Positions 35,704 to 43,660 of a stretch of DNA of 64,000 nucleotides are shown here, in pieces (position 1 is the stretch's first letter; each line of letters starts with the position of its first letter). A program made the position numbers and the translations under genes. Origin of the DNA: JACMRP01 sp047302465 (GTDB lineage Bacteria; Bdellovibrionota; Bdellovibrionia; Bdellovibrionales; Bdellovibrionaceae); NCBI RefSeq assembly GCF_047302465.1, contig NZ_CP178621.1, forward strand, positions 248,001 through 312,000. Direction: 5' to 3'. The notes under the pieces were generated by a model. It was given only the letters and a program-made list of their open reading frames with translations. It did no database searches and was not told the origin of the DNA.

Positions 35704-35756
35704 CTTGCAGAACTTAGCATAATCAGTTGAGATTAATAAAAAGGAGATCTTCATCT

Positions 35757-36149
35757 ATGAAAGCTAAGTTACCAATGATAGCGCGTATTCTTCTTGGTTT
35801 TGTCTTTTTTGCTTCCGGTTTAGTGGGTCTACTAAATCTAGTGCCACCTCCTCCGGATTTGCCTCCAGCACTTATGACTTTTAATGCGGGCTTGATGGCA
35901 TCTATTTACTTCATGCCATTCTTGAAATTGACTGAGACTATTTGCGGTCTTCTTTTGATGAGCGGCTTTTTTGTGCCGTTGGCACTGGTGATCCTTGCTC
36001 CGGTTATGCTGAATATCTTTTTGGTGCATGCGTTCTTGGCACCTTCAGGATTGCCGTTGGCGATCATTCTGGGCTTGTTGATGATTTATCTTTCGTTCTT
36101 TGCCCAACCATATTCAAGTGTGATCAAGCAACTTTTCCGTCGTAAATAG
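35757..36149 (+). CDS. DoxX family membrane protein
   Basis: A 130-residue protein with four hydrophobic helices, started at ATG 35757 behind AAGGAGAT. The first-helix pattern ARILLGFVFFASGLVGLLN and the second-helix LKLTETICGLLLMSGFFVPLAL fit the DoxX/DoxD superfamily, second member in this window (other at 13184). A Pro-rich loop (PPPPDLPP) after helix 1 is notable. Probably part of membrane redox chemistry; exact role unknown. Monocistronic by spacing. Confidence 0.8.
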   Translation: MKAKLPMIARILLGFVFFASGLVGLLNLVPPPPDLPPALMTFNAGLMASIYFMPFLKLTETICGLLLMSGFFVPLALVILAPVMLNIFLVHAFLAPSGLPLAIILGLLMIYLSFFAQPYSSVIKQLFRRK

Positions 36150-36269
36150 TTCATTGAGGCCTTTGCGCTTAGACACACTGTCAAAATGCCAAAGGCTTGA
36201 ATGACAAATTAGACTCGTTCCTCTAGCTTGGGGTTTAAGGAAACGAAAAACCCCAAGGAAACAGGAAAT

Positions 36270-36743
36270 ATGAACCAACTGAGTCTACAAAATCCTTTGT
36301 TTGCAACTTATGTCATTGCTGCCAGCTTGATGATTCTGAAGGTCGTCGGCATGTCTTGGCTTACAGTCTATCGCATGGTTCGAGAGAATGCTGGATTTCG
36401 AGCTCCAGAGGATATTAAGAAAACACCCCTGAACCCAAATCCGAATCCGACGCAGTTACAACCCAACGAACGTGTCGATCGAATTCGTCGTATTCAGCAG
36501 AACGATCTCGAGAATATTCCATTCTTTCTAGCGGCGGGATTTTTCTATGTGCTTACTGAGCCCTCTTTGTTAGTGGCAAGAGTTCTTCTTTTTGGATATG
36601 TCCTGACTCGGTTTTTACATTTTGCAGCTTACTTAAGTGCTAGAACTCATGATCTAAGAGCGACTCTGTGGACTCCGGGGTCTCTGATTATTATCTATAT
36701 GGCAGTTCATTCACTATTTGTGGCTTTGGGCTTCTGGACTTAG
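36270..36743 (+). CDS. MAPEG family membrane protein
   Basis: A 157-residue four-helix protein related to microsomal prostaglandin E synthase and glutathione transferases of the MAPEG family. The diagnostic region is the loop and start of helix 2, ERVDRIRRIQQNDLENIPFF, corresponding to the ExxxRxxxNDxEN glutathione-site motif, and helix 3-4 ends with YLSARTHDLRATLW. ATG 36270 follows AGGAAAT; the longer frame lacks an SD. Likely a glutathione-dependent detoxification enzyme in the inner membrane. A DUF3565-type gene follows after ten bases. Confidence 0.85.
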   Translation: MNQLSLQNPLFATYVIAASLMILKVVGMSWLTVYRMVRENAGFRAPEDIKKTPLNPNPNPTQLQPNERVDRIRRIQQNDLENIPFFLAAGFFYVLTEPSLLVARVLLFGYVLTRFLHFAAYLSARTHDLRATLWTPGSLIIIYMAVHSLFVALGFWT

Positions 36744-36753
36744 AATAGTACGC

Positions 36754-37119
36754 ATGAAACAACCTATTACTGGATATCACAAAGATGCGGAAGACCACTG
36801 GGTTGCAGAACTAGCTTGCGGGCATGGCCAGCATGTTCGTCACGATCCTCCGTGGATGGAAAGACCTTGGGTAACGACTGAAGAAGGTCGCAACAATCAT
36901 CTTGGTGTAGAACTGAATTGTGTACGTTGTGATGAAGCTGGATTGAAAGTTGCAACCGCACTTTTAGAAGAATGCCGCAAAACCCTGATTGAAAGTTACG
37001 AGAGTGCTGGTATCAGCGGTCTTTGTGATGAGGGGCAATTTGAATCTGCCGTCGGTTCTATTCAGACATTGGATCTTAATAAAATTGTAGCAAAAGCACT
37101 TTCGACTACAAAAGGTTAA
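36754..37119 (+). CDS. DUF3565-type protein
   Basis: A 121-residue cytoplasmic protein; the N-terminal 65 residues match the DUF3565 pattern, with ACGHGQHVRHDPPWMERPWV and ELNCVRCDE providing a Cys/His set likely to bind a metal. The C-terminal 50 residues are an extra helical tail not typical for the short family members. The start ATG 36754 was chosen because the family begins MKQPITGYHKD. No function is known for the family. Probably co-transcribed with the MAPEG gene. Confidence 0.78.
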   Translation: MKQPITGYHKDAEDHWVAELACGHGQHVRHDPPWMERPWVTTEEGRNNHLGVELNCVRCDEAGLKVATALLEECRKTLIESYESAGISGLCDEGQFESAVGSIQTLDLNKIVAKALSTTKG

Positions 37120-37337
37120 GGCTCACGACCAATTACGCCGTAGTCTCTATTAGATGGGTTTAGGGGTAAAAAGCCAACGGAGTGATGCTTTTAGGCGTTT
37201 GCGTCTTTCATTTAATTCGAATTGGCTCTGCTGGCCTTTTACTCTGTAAAAAGACCTTTGGGTCGGAAAGCATGGATCTAAATTGACAGGTTCTGCCTCC
37301 TTTGGTTTTCTGAGGGCACACGACTAAAGGAGTTTTT

Positions 37338-37913
37338 GTGAAAAATGTTTTAATGGTTTTGACCGCTTTGTTTGTCTCTTCTTCTGCGATGGCTTATGAC
37401 CAGAAACCAACCGCTGACTACAATTTTCGTTTTAGCCCGATTGGATTGCTAGTTGGATCTATTGGTGTAGATTTGAGTAAAGCGATCACTCCAGAGTGGA
37501 CTGTCGGTCCAGAGCTTAATTACTGGAAATTTTCTCTATCTTCTACAGACGCTGCCTACACTTCAGACTACGACATCAGTTCTTCAAAAATCGGTGTGCG
37601 CGCAAACTGGTACAAAAATGGCGTATACACTGATGGTCTTTACGTGGGCCCTTCCATTTCTTATGCAAGCGCAAAAGTTACTACAACAGACGCTCTTGGC
37701 GAAGTCACAGGCGAAGCATCTGGTTTGTTCCTAGGCTGCCTTGTTGGTTACGGCTGGTTCTGGGATAGCTTCAACATGACTCTTGCAGGTGGCGCTCAGA
37801 CAGGTTTAGGCGACACAAAAGTAAAAGTGACGGATTCATCTGGTGAGACAACAGATGTATCGTCTTTGTCTGCGGGTGTGGCTTTGGAATATAACCTAGG
37901 TTGGACTTTCTAA
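37338..37913 (+). CDS. Small outer-membrane beta-barrel protein
   Basis: A 191-residue protein begun by GTG 37338 behind AAAGGAG. Signal peptide ends at AMA (residue 19). The mature protein consists of alternating strands with aromatic girdles and ends in Trp-Thr-Phe, a C-terminal Phe expected of an outer-membrane barrel. Gly-rich turns and Thr/Ser-rich loops (TDSSGETTD) fit an OmpW/OmpX-size barrel. Function unknown. A terminator with a GCAA tetraloop follows. The 218 bases upstream hold no other gene; short triloop hairpins occur near 37240-37265. Confidence 0.75.
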   Translation: MKNVLMVLTALFVSSSAMAYDQKPTADYNFRFSPIGLLVGSIGVDLSKAITPEWTVGPELNYWKFSLSSTDAAYTSDYDISSSKIGVRANWYKNGVYTDGLYVGPSISYASAKVTTTDALGEVTGEASGLFLGCLVGYGWFWDSFNMTLAGGAQTGLGDTKVKVTDSSGETTDVSSLSAGVALEYNLGWTF

Positions 37914-37950
37914 TCTAAGTAACTTGCTAAAGTTAGATTGCGTATTTTAA

Positions 37951-37980
37951 AAAGGCTCTCGCAAGAGGGCCTTTGCTTTT
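37951..37980 (+). terminator. Intrinsic terminator with GCAA tetraloop
   Basis: Stem AAAGGCTCTC (37951-37960), loop GCAA, and GAGGGCCTTT (37965-37974) with one G-T pair, followed by GCTTTT. Ends the barrel-protein gene. Confidence 0.88.
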
Positions 37981-37994
37981 AGTGAGGTTCTGAA

Positions 37995-38282
37995 ATGGAT
38001 GTCGAGAGAAGTACTTCTATGAGCTTTTTAAAATTCGAAAATATTATTTTCTATATTGTGTCCGGTTTTGCACTTGTACTTACATATGGATTTTTACAAG
38101 GACAGCTTTCTTGGTTCTTTAAAAGTGCATGGTTTGTAGGTGTGTTGACTCTTGTGTTGAGACCACTCTATATAAAAAAGTTCCCTTTGGCCGCGGGACT
38201 TGTTTTATGGCTATCTGCCTTGACGGTGTCGCTTTGTGTAGTTCTTATTATGACCGTTGCTTCTGTGCTTAGCGAGAACTAG
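37995..38282 (+). CDS. Small integral membrane protein, hypothetical
   Basis: A 95-residue protein with three hydrophobic helices (about 15-35, 42-57 and 66-90) separated by short charged loops; no recognised family. ATG 37995 has GTGAGG eight bases upstream; ATG 38019 is an alternative that would remove a polar eight-residue leader. It stands alone between two intrinsic terminators, which supports an independent gene. Confidence 0.6.
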   Translation: MDVERSTSMSFLKFENIIFYIVSGFALVLTYGFLQGQLSWFFKSAWFVGVLTLVLRPLYIKKFPLAAGLVLWLSALTVSLCVVLIMTVASVLSEN

Positions 38283-38307
38283 AGATCTCGATAGAATTTG
38301 CAATTAG

Positions 38308-38340
38308 AAGGAGTTCTAGAAATAGAACTCCTTTTCTATT
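38308..38340 (+). terminator. Intrinsic terminator
   Basis: Perfect 11-base stem AAGGAGTTCTA (38308-38318) and TAGAACTCCTT (38323-38333), loop GAAA, T-rich tail. It lies between the small membrane protein gene and the convergent gene ending at 38353. Confidence 0.9.
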
Positions 38341-38352
38341 TGGACGGAAGCT

Positions 38353-39390
38353 CTAGAGAGCTTCGGATGCTTTTAAGAGGTCTTGGCTTGAAATTTCAAC
38401 TTTGGTGTAAGTCCCTGCGAAGCGAGGCAAAAATGTTCTGACCAGACTTTTTCCCCAGGGATTGATGATCAAGTTTTTTCCCTCTAGAGGAGCAATTCTG
38501 TCAAGAGCCTCGCCGCATTTTTTCGGAGTTTGGCCTGCGCACTCCGGGGACTTAAAGATCGAGTAACCCTCACTGAGGTCGTTAAGAGTTTGATTTGGGC
38601 GATAGAGTTTTGACATGAACCAACGCACTGTTTTTTTAGCTGCATTTCGGAGCTGATTTTCACCAGACCCATCAATATTCGTCATCTCGAAAAAACCGGC
38701 AGCATCCGGAGCCAGGACCACGGAAGAGGCCATTAAGAATTCCATTTTGCCAGCATCTTCCCAAATCTTTTGTGGAGTTTGAGTGAGCTTAAAACTTTCT
38801 TTAAGAGTCGCTGGCGCCTTCTTGAGAACGCCTGCTTCTTTCAGTTTCAGAGCGAATTCAGCATTCTGTCTTAAATGTCGGAGCGAAATCATTTTTTGAA
38901 TATAAACTTGGGGCGTCTGAACAATGCTGGCGAAAAAATGATTCGATTTTTCTAAAAGGTCCATCGCTTCGTTCATTTTTCCTTGCGCAATCTTTTGACT
39001 AAGGAAAACTAAGAATAGCTTGTGACTATTAACACTGTAAGTTGCAAAGCCATCAAAAATCGTCGCATCAGGATTAACAGCGACACGACCTATTTGAAAT
39101 GCGCGTTCGCTTTTCTCGATAAAGTGATAGTAAGTTTTAATAAGTTCATCATACTTTGCAGGGTCTTTGGTGTAGTCGCTGTATTTTTCAAAATCAAGTT
39201 GCGGCCTTTTTTCCTCAGGTACAGTTTTAAATTCCAGCATTGAAAAACCTTCTTGTGCTGGGAATTTTTGAAGCATTTGCCGTGTAAGTTCAGTTTGAGG
39301 AACATCCGTTGCGTTGATTGCAAAGATGGTAATGACAGACACAAAAACGAAAGTAAATGCACCAATGAATATCTTATTTATAGTTTTCAT
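38353..39390 (-). CDS. Membrane-anchored or secreted protein, hypothetical
   Basis: A 345-residue protein with one N-terminal hydrophobic segment (about 6-26), a signal anchor or uncleaved signal, and an otherwise helical, soluble domain. GGAGG lies six bases before the ATG. No motif recognised; two cysteines are close together near the end (SPECAGQTPKKCGEA), probably a disulfide. Single gene with a 157-base upstream region. Cannot be assigned a function. Confidence 0.75.
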   Translation of the reverse strand: MKTINKIFIGAFTFVFVSVITIFAINATDVPQTELTRQMLQKFPAQEGFSMLEFKTVPEEKRPQLDFEKYSDYTKDPAKYDELIKTYYHFIEKSERAFQIGRVAVNPDATIFDGFATYSVNSHKLFLVFLSQKIAQGKMNEAMDLLEKSNHFFASIVQTPQVYIQKMISLRHLRQNAEFALKLKEAGVLKKAPATLKESFKLTQTPQKIWEDAGKMEFLMASSVVLAPDAAGFFEMTNIDGSGENQLRNAAKKTVRWFMSKLYRPNQTLNDLSEGYSIFKSPECAGQTPKKCGEALDRIAPLEGKNLIINPWGKSLVRTFLPRFAGTYTKVEISSQDLLKASEAL

Positions 39391-39503
39391 AAGGGCCTCC
39401 AGTGATTGTCAGCTTAGTCTTGGGCCTTAGAGGAGACAATTCGCATTTACTTATTTTGTAGATAACACTGGCTTATAGAAATGGTTCCAGCTTGGAACTA
39501 GAA

Positions 39504-39530
39504 GAAGGTGTTCCAGAGCAGAACACCTTC
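39504..39530 (-). terminator. Intrinsic terminator
   Basis: Perfect nine-base stem GAAGGTGTT (39504-39512) and AACACCTTC (39522-39530). On the minus strand it follows the stop of the secreted protein gene at 39548 and is trailed by TTCTAG. A second small palindrome GTTCCA-GCT-TGGAAC lies just beyond. Confidence 0.75.
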
Positions 39531-39547
39531 CTTACTCATTGAAATGA

Positions 39548-40423
39548 CTAGTTGATATTACTTAAGAAGCCATCTTCTTTGTCGCTGCCATAAGAGCGAA
39601 TAGAATTTACTGTATCTGAACGTTTCTTTAAATCGAGAATTCCATAGACCTTTGCAGCAACTCCACGAGGAACGAATGGCTCAGCGCTTTCGATGTAAAG
39701 TTTTACGCCGCTATCTTCAATTTTAATGCGGCCTTTTTCTGCGATGCCAATCTCTTTGGCCCCTTTGAAAGGAACATAGCTAATATAGAACGTGCCCTTG
39801 TGAGTAGTAGCACCAAAATACACATTGCTTCCATCAGAGTTGTCGATACGAGAAGCCCACAAATTGCCCTTGTTGTCATACACCGTCATGCGATTGCTAT
39901 TGATAGGAAGTGGACCGATCTTAGCAGGGTCATTCTCTGTGAAGAGAGTTGGTTCAAATTTCGCAACGACTCTATGAGAGTTGTCCTGAGAGACGACCCA
40001 AGAGACAGAATTGAAATTCTCGACCTTGATTTCTTGCTCTTTAGTGACTTTGCCGTACTTAGGATCTTTGCCTGGAATTCTTTCCATGGAGTCATACTGT
40101 TTGATTTTGACAGTCAATTGGCCGTCTTTATCAAGGTCCCATTCGTGGCGAAGGGCCACCTGCGCGAAACCTTTTTCTTGGTAAGACCAATTGCTAACAA
40201 CAGGCTTGTTGTCTCCGAACTTCCAAGAACGTCCCTCATCACCTTTGTAAAGAAGACGGCGTCCTGATTTGTCGAAAACAAGAATTTCCCCTTTGATCTC
40301 GAGTTGATATCTTAATTTGTCTACTGGGAGGGGTTTTTTATCAGAGTCTGAACTCGCAAAATTGTTGTCCATAGCATAAGCGACCTGAGACACAAACATA
40401 GCGGCTAAAATAAGTTTTTTCAT
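39548..40423 (-). CDS. Secreted protein of unknown function
   Basis: A 291-residue protein with signal peptide MKKLILAAMFVSQVAYA. The mature part is beta-rich with charged loops and no cysteines; the C-terminal 30 residues are Ser/Asp-rich. Not recognised. It lies 42 bases downstream of the putative anti-sigma gene on the same strand, so it may be in the same operon or be a target of the ECF sigma factor. GGAGCC precedes the ATG. Confidence 0.75.
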   Translation of the reverse strand: MKKLILAAMFVSQVAYAMDNNFASSDSDKKPLPVDKLRYQLEIKGEILVFDKSGRRLLYKGDEGRSWKFGDNKPVVSNWSYQEKGFAQVALRHEWDLDKDGQLTVKIKQYDSMERIPGKDPKYGKVTKEQEIKVENFNSVSWVVSQDNSHRVVAKFEPTLFTENDPAKIGPLPINSNRMTVYDNKGNLWASRIDNSDGSNVYFGATTHKGTFYISYVPFKGAKEIGIAEKGRIKIEDSGVKLYIESAEPFVPRGVAAKVYGILDLKKRSDTVNSIRSYGSDKEDGFLSNIN

Positions 40424-40465
40424 ACGTGGCTCCTAAATATAAGTTTTGATTTTTTCTAAGTGCAC

Positions 40466-40747
40466 TCAGTTACTCTTGCTGAAAACGTACTCAATAGTTG
40501 CATCATCATTGTTTTTTTGTGCGATTTTTTCGAAGGAGTGCTGTAGTTGTTCTGTTCTGAAAAGCAGAGCTCCCATAACGAAACCAACAAGACATGCTGC
40601 CGCCAACTGGACCCAAACTGTTTTAGGCGGAGCAATTCGTGTTTTGAGTTCAGCGCGTACGGCTCTTTTCCATTTTTGTACTTGAAGATCAGTTGCTGAT
40701 TTATTGCGATATTCGGCTAGTAGAATATCTAAGTCATTGTCTTTCAT
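40466..40747 (-). CDS. Putative anti-sigma factor with one membrane helix
   Basis: A 93-residue protein: a cytoplasmic charged N-terminal part (1-43), one membrane helix (VWVQLAAACLVGFVMGALLF, about 44-63) and a short periplasmic tail. Its ATG overlaps the stop of the ECF sigma gene (ATGA), the usual arrangement for sigma/anti-sigma pairs. It lacks the HxxxCxxC zinc motif of ZAS-type anti-sigma factors, so assignment rests on topology and gene order. Confidence 0.65.
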   Translation of the reverse strand: MKDNDLDILLAEYRNKSATDLQVQKWKRAVRAELKTRIAPPKTVWVQLAAACLVGFVMGALLFRTEQLQHSFEKIAQKNNDDATIEYVFSKSN

Positions 40748-41247
40748 AGGACAGTCTCCTTCTGAATGAGCGCTACGATTTTTTTCTTCGCTCTAAAGAT
40801 ATGGCTCTTCACGGTGCCTTCTGGAACCTGAAGAATCATTGAAATTTCATGAAGATGAAGATCTTCATCGACCGATAACGAAAGAATCTGCTGCTCAATC
40901 GCAGAGAGGTTTTTGAAATGCTCTCTAACTTTAAAGGCGGCATCCTTTTCGATGGTCATTTGTTCTAGGTTAGTGTCGATCTCGAGGGTTTCTTCCCAGT
41001 CCTCGATGGATTCATGGGAAGAGGGCTTAGTTTCCAGAGCCACATAGTGAGCAATGCCAAACCCTAGCATTTTCAGAGTCCCTTTGTCGGGATCGAATTT
41101 GCCGTCTTCCACCTTGCGAACCAGGCGGATCAGAGTTTCTTGAGTCAAATCATCAGCTTGCTCGCTGCTAAATCGAACACAGAAGTATTTAAAAAGGCGA
41201 GGGCCTAGGTCTTCGACGACTTCGTCCCAGTCTATATTCTTTGCCAT
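40744..41247 (-). CDS. ECF (RpoE-like) RNA polymerase sigma factor
   Basis: A 167-residue extracytoplasmic-function sigma factor. ATG 41247 with AAGAAGGG upstream was chosen; the longer frame adds 37 non-conserved residues. Region 2 is seen in LFKYFCVRFSSEQADDLTQE and LIRLVRKV, and region 4 in LSAIEQQILSLSV and HEISMILQVPEGTVKSHI, which binds the -35 element. An acidic insert (SIEDWEETLEIDTN) joins the regions. It is coupled by a four-base overlap to a putative membrane anti-sigma factor and probably controls envelope genes. Confidence 0.93.
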   Translation of the reverse strand: MAKNIDWDEVVEDLGPRLFKYFCVRFSSEQADDLTQETLIRLVRKVEDGKFDPDKGTLKMLGFGIAHYVALETKPSSHESIEDWEETLEIDTNLEQMTIEKDAAFKVREHFKNLSAIEQQILSLSVDEDLHLHEISMILQVPEGTVKSHIFRAKKKIVALIQKETVL

Positions 41248-41366
41248 AACCCTTCTTGGCGAGATCGAGCTAAAAGGTTGCAAGAAAAATGCGTGGATCT
41301 CAAGAAATATGTAAAGCTTCAAAATTACGTCATTTATTGGGCATTTAGGCCAAGTCAAGACAGCTC

Positions 41367-41399
41367 TTGCAAAACATTACACCTTATGGTGTAATGTTT
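41367..41399 (+). promoter_or_regulatory. ArsR operator palindrome overlapping a leaderless promoter
   Basis: A perfect palindrome with 12-base arms, AAACATTACACC (41372-41383) and GGTGTAATGTTT (41388-41399), lies two bases before ATG 41402. It overlaps a promoter TTGCAA (41367-41372), 17-base spacer, TGTAAT (41390-41395). The predicted start of transcription falls on the ATG, and there is no room for an SD site. Confidence 0.75.
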
Positions 41400-41401
41400 G
41401 T

Positions 41402-41737
41402 ATGGATCAATTATCAGACGTGTTAACAGCAATATCCCACCCAACCAGACGGGCGATCATAGATCAGCTCTCGAGTGGACCTGCGCGCTTTCTAGATATT
41501 GCAGAGCCTCATGATACAGCGCTAAATGCTGTGACCAAACATTTGAAGCTGCTTGAGCGAGCGGGTCTTATCGAGCGTGAGAAGCAAGGGCGCGAAGTCT
41601 TTATTTCTCTGCGTGCGGAACCACTGAAGCAGGTGGCAGGGTGGGTGCACGAGTACGAGCGGTTCTGGAATAGTAAACTCGATCAATTTGAACAACATTT
41701 TAAGAATAAGAAAAAGACGAAGGAGAAAAAGAGATGA
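41402..41737 (+). CDS. ArsR-family winged-helix repressor
   Basis: A 111-residue HTH_20/ArsR-type regulator: helices SHPTRRAIIDQLSSG, the recognition helix in TALNAVTKHLKLLERAGLI and a wing EREKQGREVFISL. It has no obvious metal-binding Cys pair and belongs to the branch that regulates SRPBCC partner genes. Its ATG sits directly behind a 28-base palindrome that covers the -10 box, so autorepression is very likely. The stop overlaps the start of the SRPBCC gene by four bases, and a GNAT gene follows, making a three-gene operon. Confidence 0.92.
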   Translation: MDQLSDVLTAISHPTRRAIIDQLSSGPARFLDIAEPHDTALNAVTKHLKLLERAGLIEREKQGREVFISLRAEPLKQVAGWVHEYERFWNSKLDQFEQHFKNKKKTKEKKR

Positions 41738-42162
41738 AAAAGGCAAAGACGATGGAATTAAAGTTCGAACGTACAATCGCGGCGTCTCCGAAAGAAGTTT
41801 ACGACGGATGGCTTAATCCCAAAACTCCAGGTACTCCTTGGAGTGAACATGATGATTTAATTCTAAACGCCAAAAAGGGCGGCCTTTTCTACTGGCTTAC
41901 CAATAATACTGCTCATTACGGACGTTTCACAGAACTGAAAAAGGGAAATCGCATCCAATTGACGTGGATGTCACGCTATACACTTGGCGAAGAGTCCTTG
42001 GTGACAGTAAGCTTTAAAAAGCAAGGCGACGGCACATTGATGACTCTTGTGCACTCGGATCTTCCGATGGAAGAAAAAGCCAGAGCGCATGAAGGCGGCT
42101 GGAATTACTTTATGGATAAGCTTGTGGATACTTACGCAAAGAAATCACGAAAGAAGAAATAA
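41734..42162 (+). CDS. SRPBCC domain (AHSA1-type) protein
   Basis: A 142-residue START-like protein of the AHSA1 group: KFERTIAASPKEVYDGWLNP at the start, the GRFTELKKGNRIQLTWMS strand pair, and the ending helix EGGWNYFMDKLVDTYAKK. This fold binds hydrophobic ligands; pairing with an ArsR repressor is widespread, but the ligand is unknown. AAGGAG lies before ATG 41734, overlapping the repressor gene by four bases. The Lys-rich C-terminus is unremarkable. Confidence 0.9.
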   Translation: MKKAKTMELKFERTIAASPKEVYDGWLNPKTPGTPWSEHDDLILNAKKGGLFYWLTNNTAHYGRFTELKKGNRIQLTWMSRYTLGEESLVTVSFKKQGDGTLMTLVHSDLPMEEKARAHEGGWNYFMDKLVDTYAKKSRKKK

Positions 42163-42642
42163 GTGCTCAAGATTCTTCCCTACGACAAAAATCATATTGA
42201 TAAATCTTATGGTTTTTTAATGGATAGTTTTCAAATCAGCTGGGGCCCAGATAAAGCCAAATGGCCAAACGGTCTTGGAAGCTATCCGCTTGAACAATAT
42301 CGCACAGACATCGAAAAACTTCTAACATATAATTCTGTCGCCATATTTAGTGTCTTTCATGGCGATCAAACGGTAGGGCAGATCGAGCTTAGGAAGCTAA
42401 AAGATGGTAGTGGATTTGTTTCCTTTTATTATCTAGTTCCTGAGTTCAGAAACAAAGGCCTCGGTAAACAGCTTGATGATTTTGCGATCAATGAGCTTAA
42501 AAGACGAGGCTGCACAAGAGTTCGCCTGACAGTAGGCGAACTCAATAAAGCGGCTCAGAGATTCTATGAGAAGAGCGGGTGGAAATTACTGGGTGCCGAT
42601 CCGACTCGGCCTCAAGGTCTTACGATGGAAAAGGAAATTTGA
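42163..42642 (+). CDS. GNAT family N-acetyltransferase
   Basis: A 159-residue acetyltransferase starting with GTG 42163, immediately after the SRPBCC stop. The acetyl-CoA binding motif A is YYLVPEFRNKGLGKQLDDFA (R/QxxGxG/A as RNKGLG) and motif B is LNKAAQRFYEKSGW. Substrate unknown. It is the last gene of the arsR-led operon, with translation probably coupled to the gene before. Confidence 0.9.
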   Translation: MLKILPYDKNHIDKSYGFLMDSFQISWGPDKAKWPNGLGSYPLEQYRTDIEKLLTYNSVAIFSVFHGDQTVGQIELRKLKDGSGFVSFYYLVPEFRNKGLGKQLDDFAINELKRRGCTRVRLTVGELNKAAQRFYEKSGWKLLGADPTRPQGLTMEKEI

Positions 42643-42690
42643 TAATTTTGCGGAGAGGCCGAGAATAGGGCGGGAGAATCCCGCCTAAAG

Positions 42691-43356
42691 TTAATAGTGC
42701 CCAGGGAAAGTTGTGCTCACTCCATACATATCAGGATCACAGATAATTGCACGTTTTAACTTAGCTCCCATATTTCCATTTTTAATCATTAAGTAGTTTC
42801 GTCCGCCACCATTCCATTTAAAATAGTCTTTAATAATTTGCATAGCGAACGCGGTTTTGCATAAGTTTTCTTCAAACGCTATTTCTGCAGCCGGAGGGGA
42901 AGTCATCAATTTCAGTGAAAGATTAAAATCTACCCATCTAAACTGGCCATCAGCAAGACAGTATTTCTGACCTGGTAGAGCCCGCATTGAAATGAAACTG
43001 TAGTCAGAACCATCTATCCGATCTCCATATCGTAAAGCCTCTTCAGTAATACTGACACAGGGACTTACTGGTGGTGGAGGTGGAGCCCCATCATCACCCT
43101 TGTCTCCTTTTTCGCCTTTCAAATTCAATGGCACCCAGACGTTGTTGTCGCAAGTATAGAAAGAATCACTGCTTCGTACAAAAACAATGGAGCCCTCTTT
43201 CTCAGAGGTGCAGGAATCCAAGTTTTTTTGAACTGTGACTTCTTGGGAAGATGACATTGAAGGCGAGGATTGGTTATCTGATTTGGTGGCATCAGGGCAA
43301 GCCGTGAGGGCCATCATGCAAAACATTGCTAAGCAAAAGCGAATACATAAGTTCAT
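42691..43356 (-). CDS. Lipoprotein with short collagen-like linker
   Basis: A 221-residue lipoprotein: signal peptide with lipobox ALTAC (Cys near residue 20), a Ser-rich linker, a small Cys-containing region (residues 48-78, SCTSEKEGS and FYTCDNN), a short collagen-like run GEKGDKGDDGAPPPPP (residues 82-97), and a C-terminal domain with four cysteines of unknown fold. The Gly-x-y repeat is only three triplets and would not form a collagen helix alone. Surface or outer-membrane location likely. The 304 bases between its start and the next gene (43357-43660) hold no recognised feature. Confidence 0.7.
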   Translation of the reverse strand: MNLCIRFCLAMFCMMALTACPDATKSDNQSSPSMSSSQEVTVQKNLDSCTSEKEGSIVFVRSSDSFYTCDNNVWVPLNLKGEKGDKGDDGAPPPPPVSPCVSITEEALRYGDRIDGSDYSFISMRALPGQKYCLADGQFRWVDFNLSLKLMTSPPAAEIAFEENLCKTAFAMQIIKDYFKWNGGGRNYLMIKNGNMGAKLKRAIICDPDMYGVSTTFPGHY

Positions 43357-43660
43357 GTTCGAACCTCCGATAAACGTACCTTGTTTATATATTAATACTG
43401 CTTGGAATGCGGGCCAAACTATTCTCAGTTTTAGGCATGAAACGCCTCAAGATGAGACTTCAGGCAAATTGAAGAGTCTACAAGTACCATTGATAAGTGA
43501 TCGAAGGACCAACCATTTGGTCAAGCGCAATTCTACTTGTAGTGGGTCGAATTTACTTTCGATCTAAGTCGAGTATTATCCAAGCCCCAAAGGCGGAAAG
43601 ATTGTATGGACACCTTGTTGCTATAGTAGGATCATTTTAGAAAACAAATCGGGAAAATTT

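Noticed and set aside
43235..43567. Plus-strand ORF of 110 residues over the lipoprotein start
   Set aside because: Antisense to a lipoprotein signal sequence, no SD, and no protein-like composition.
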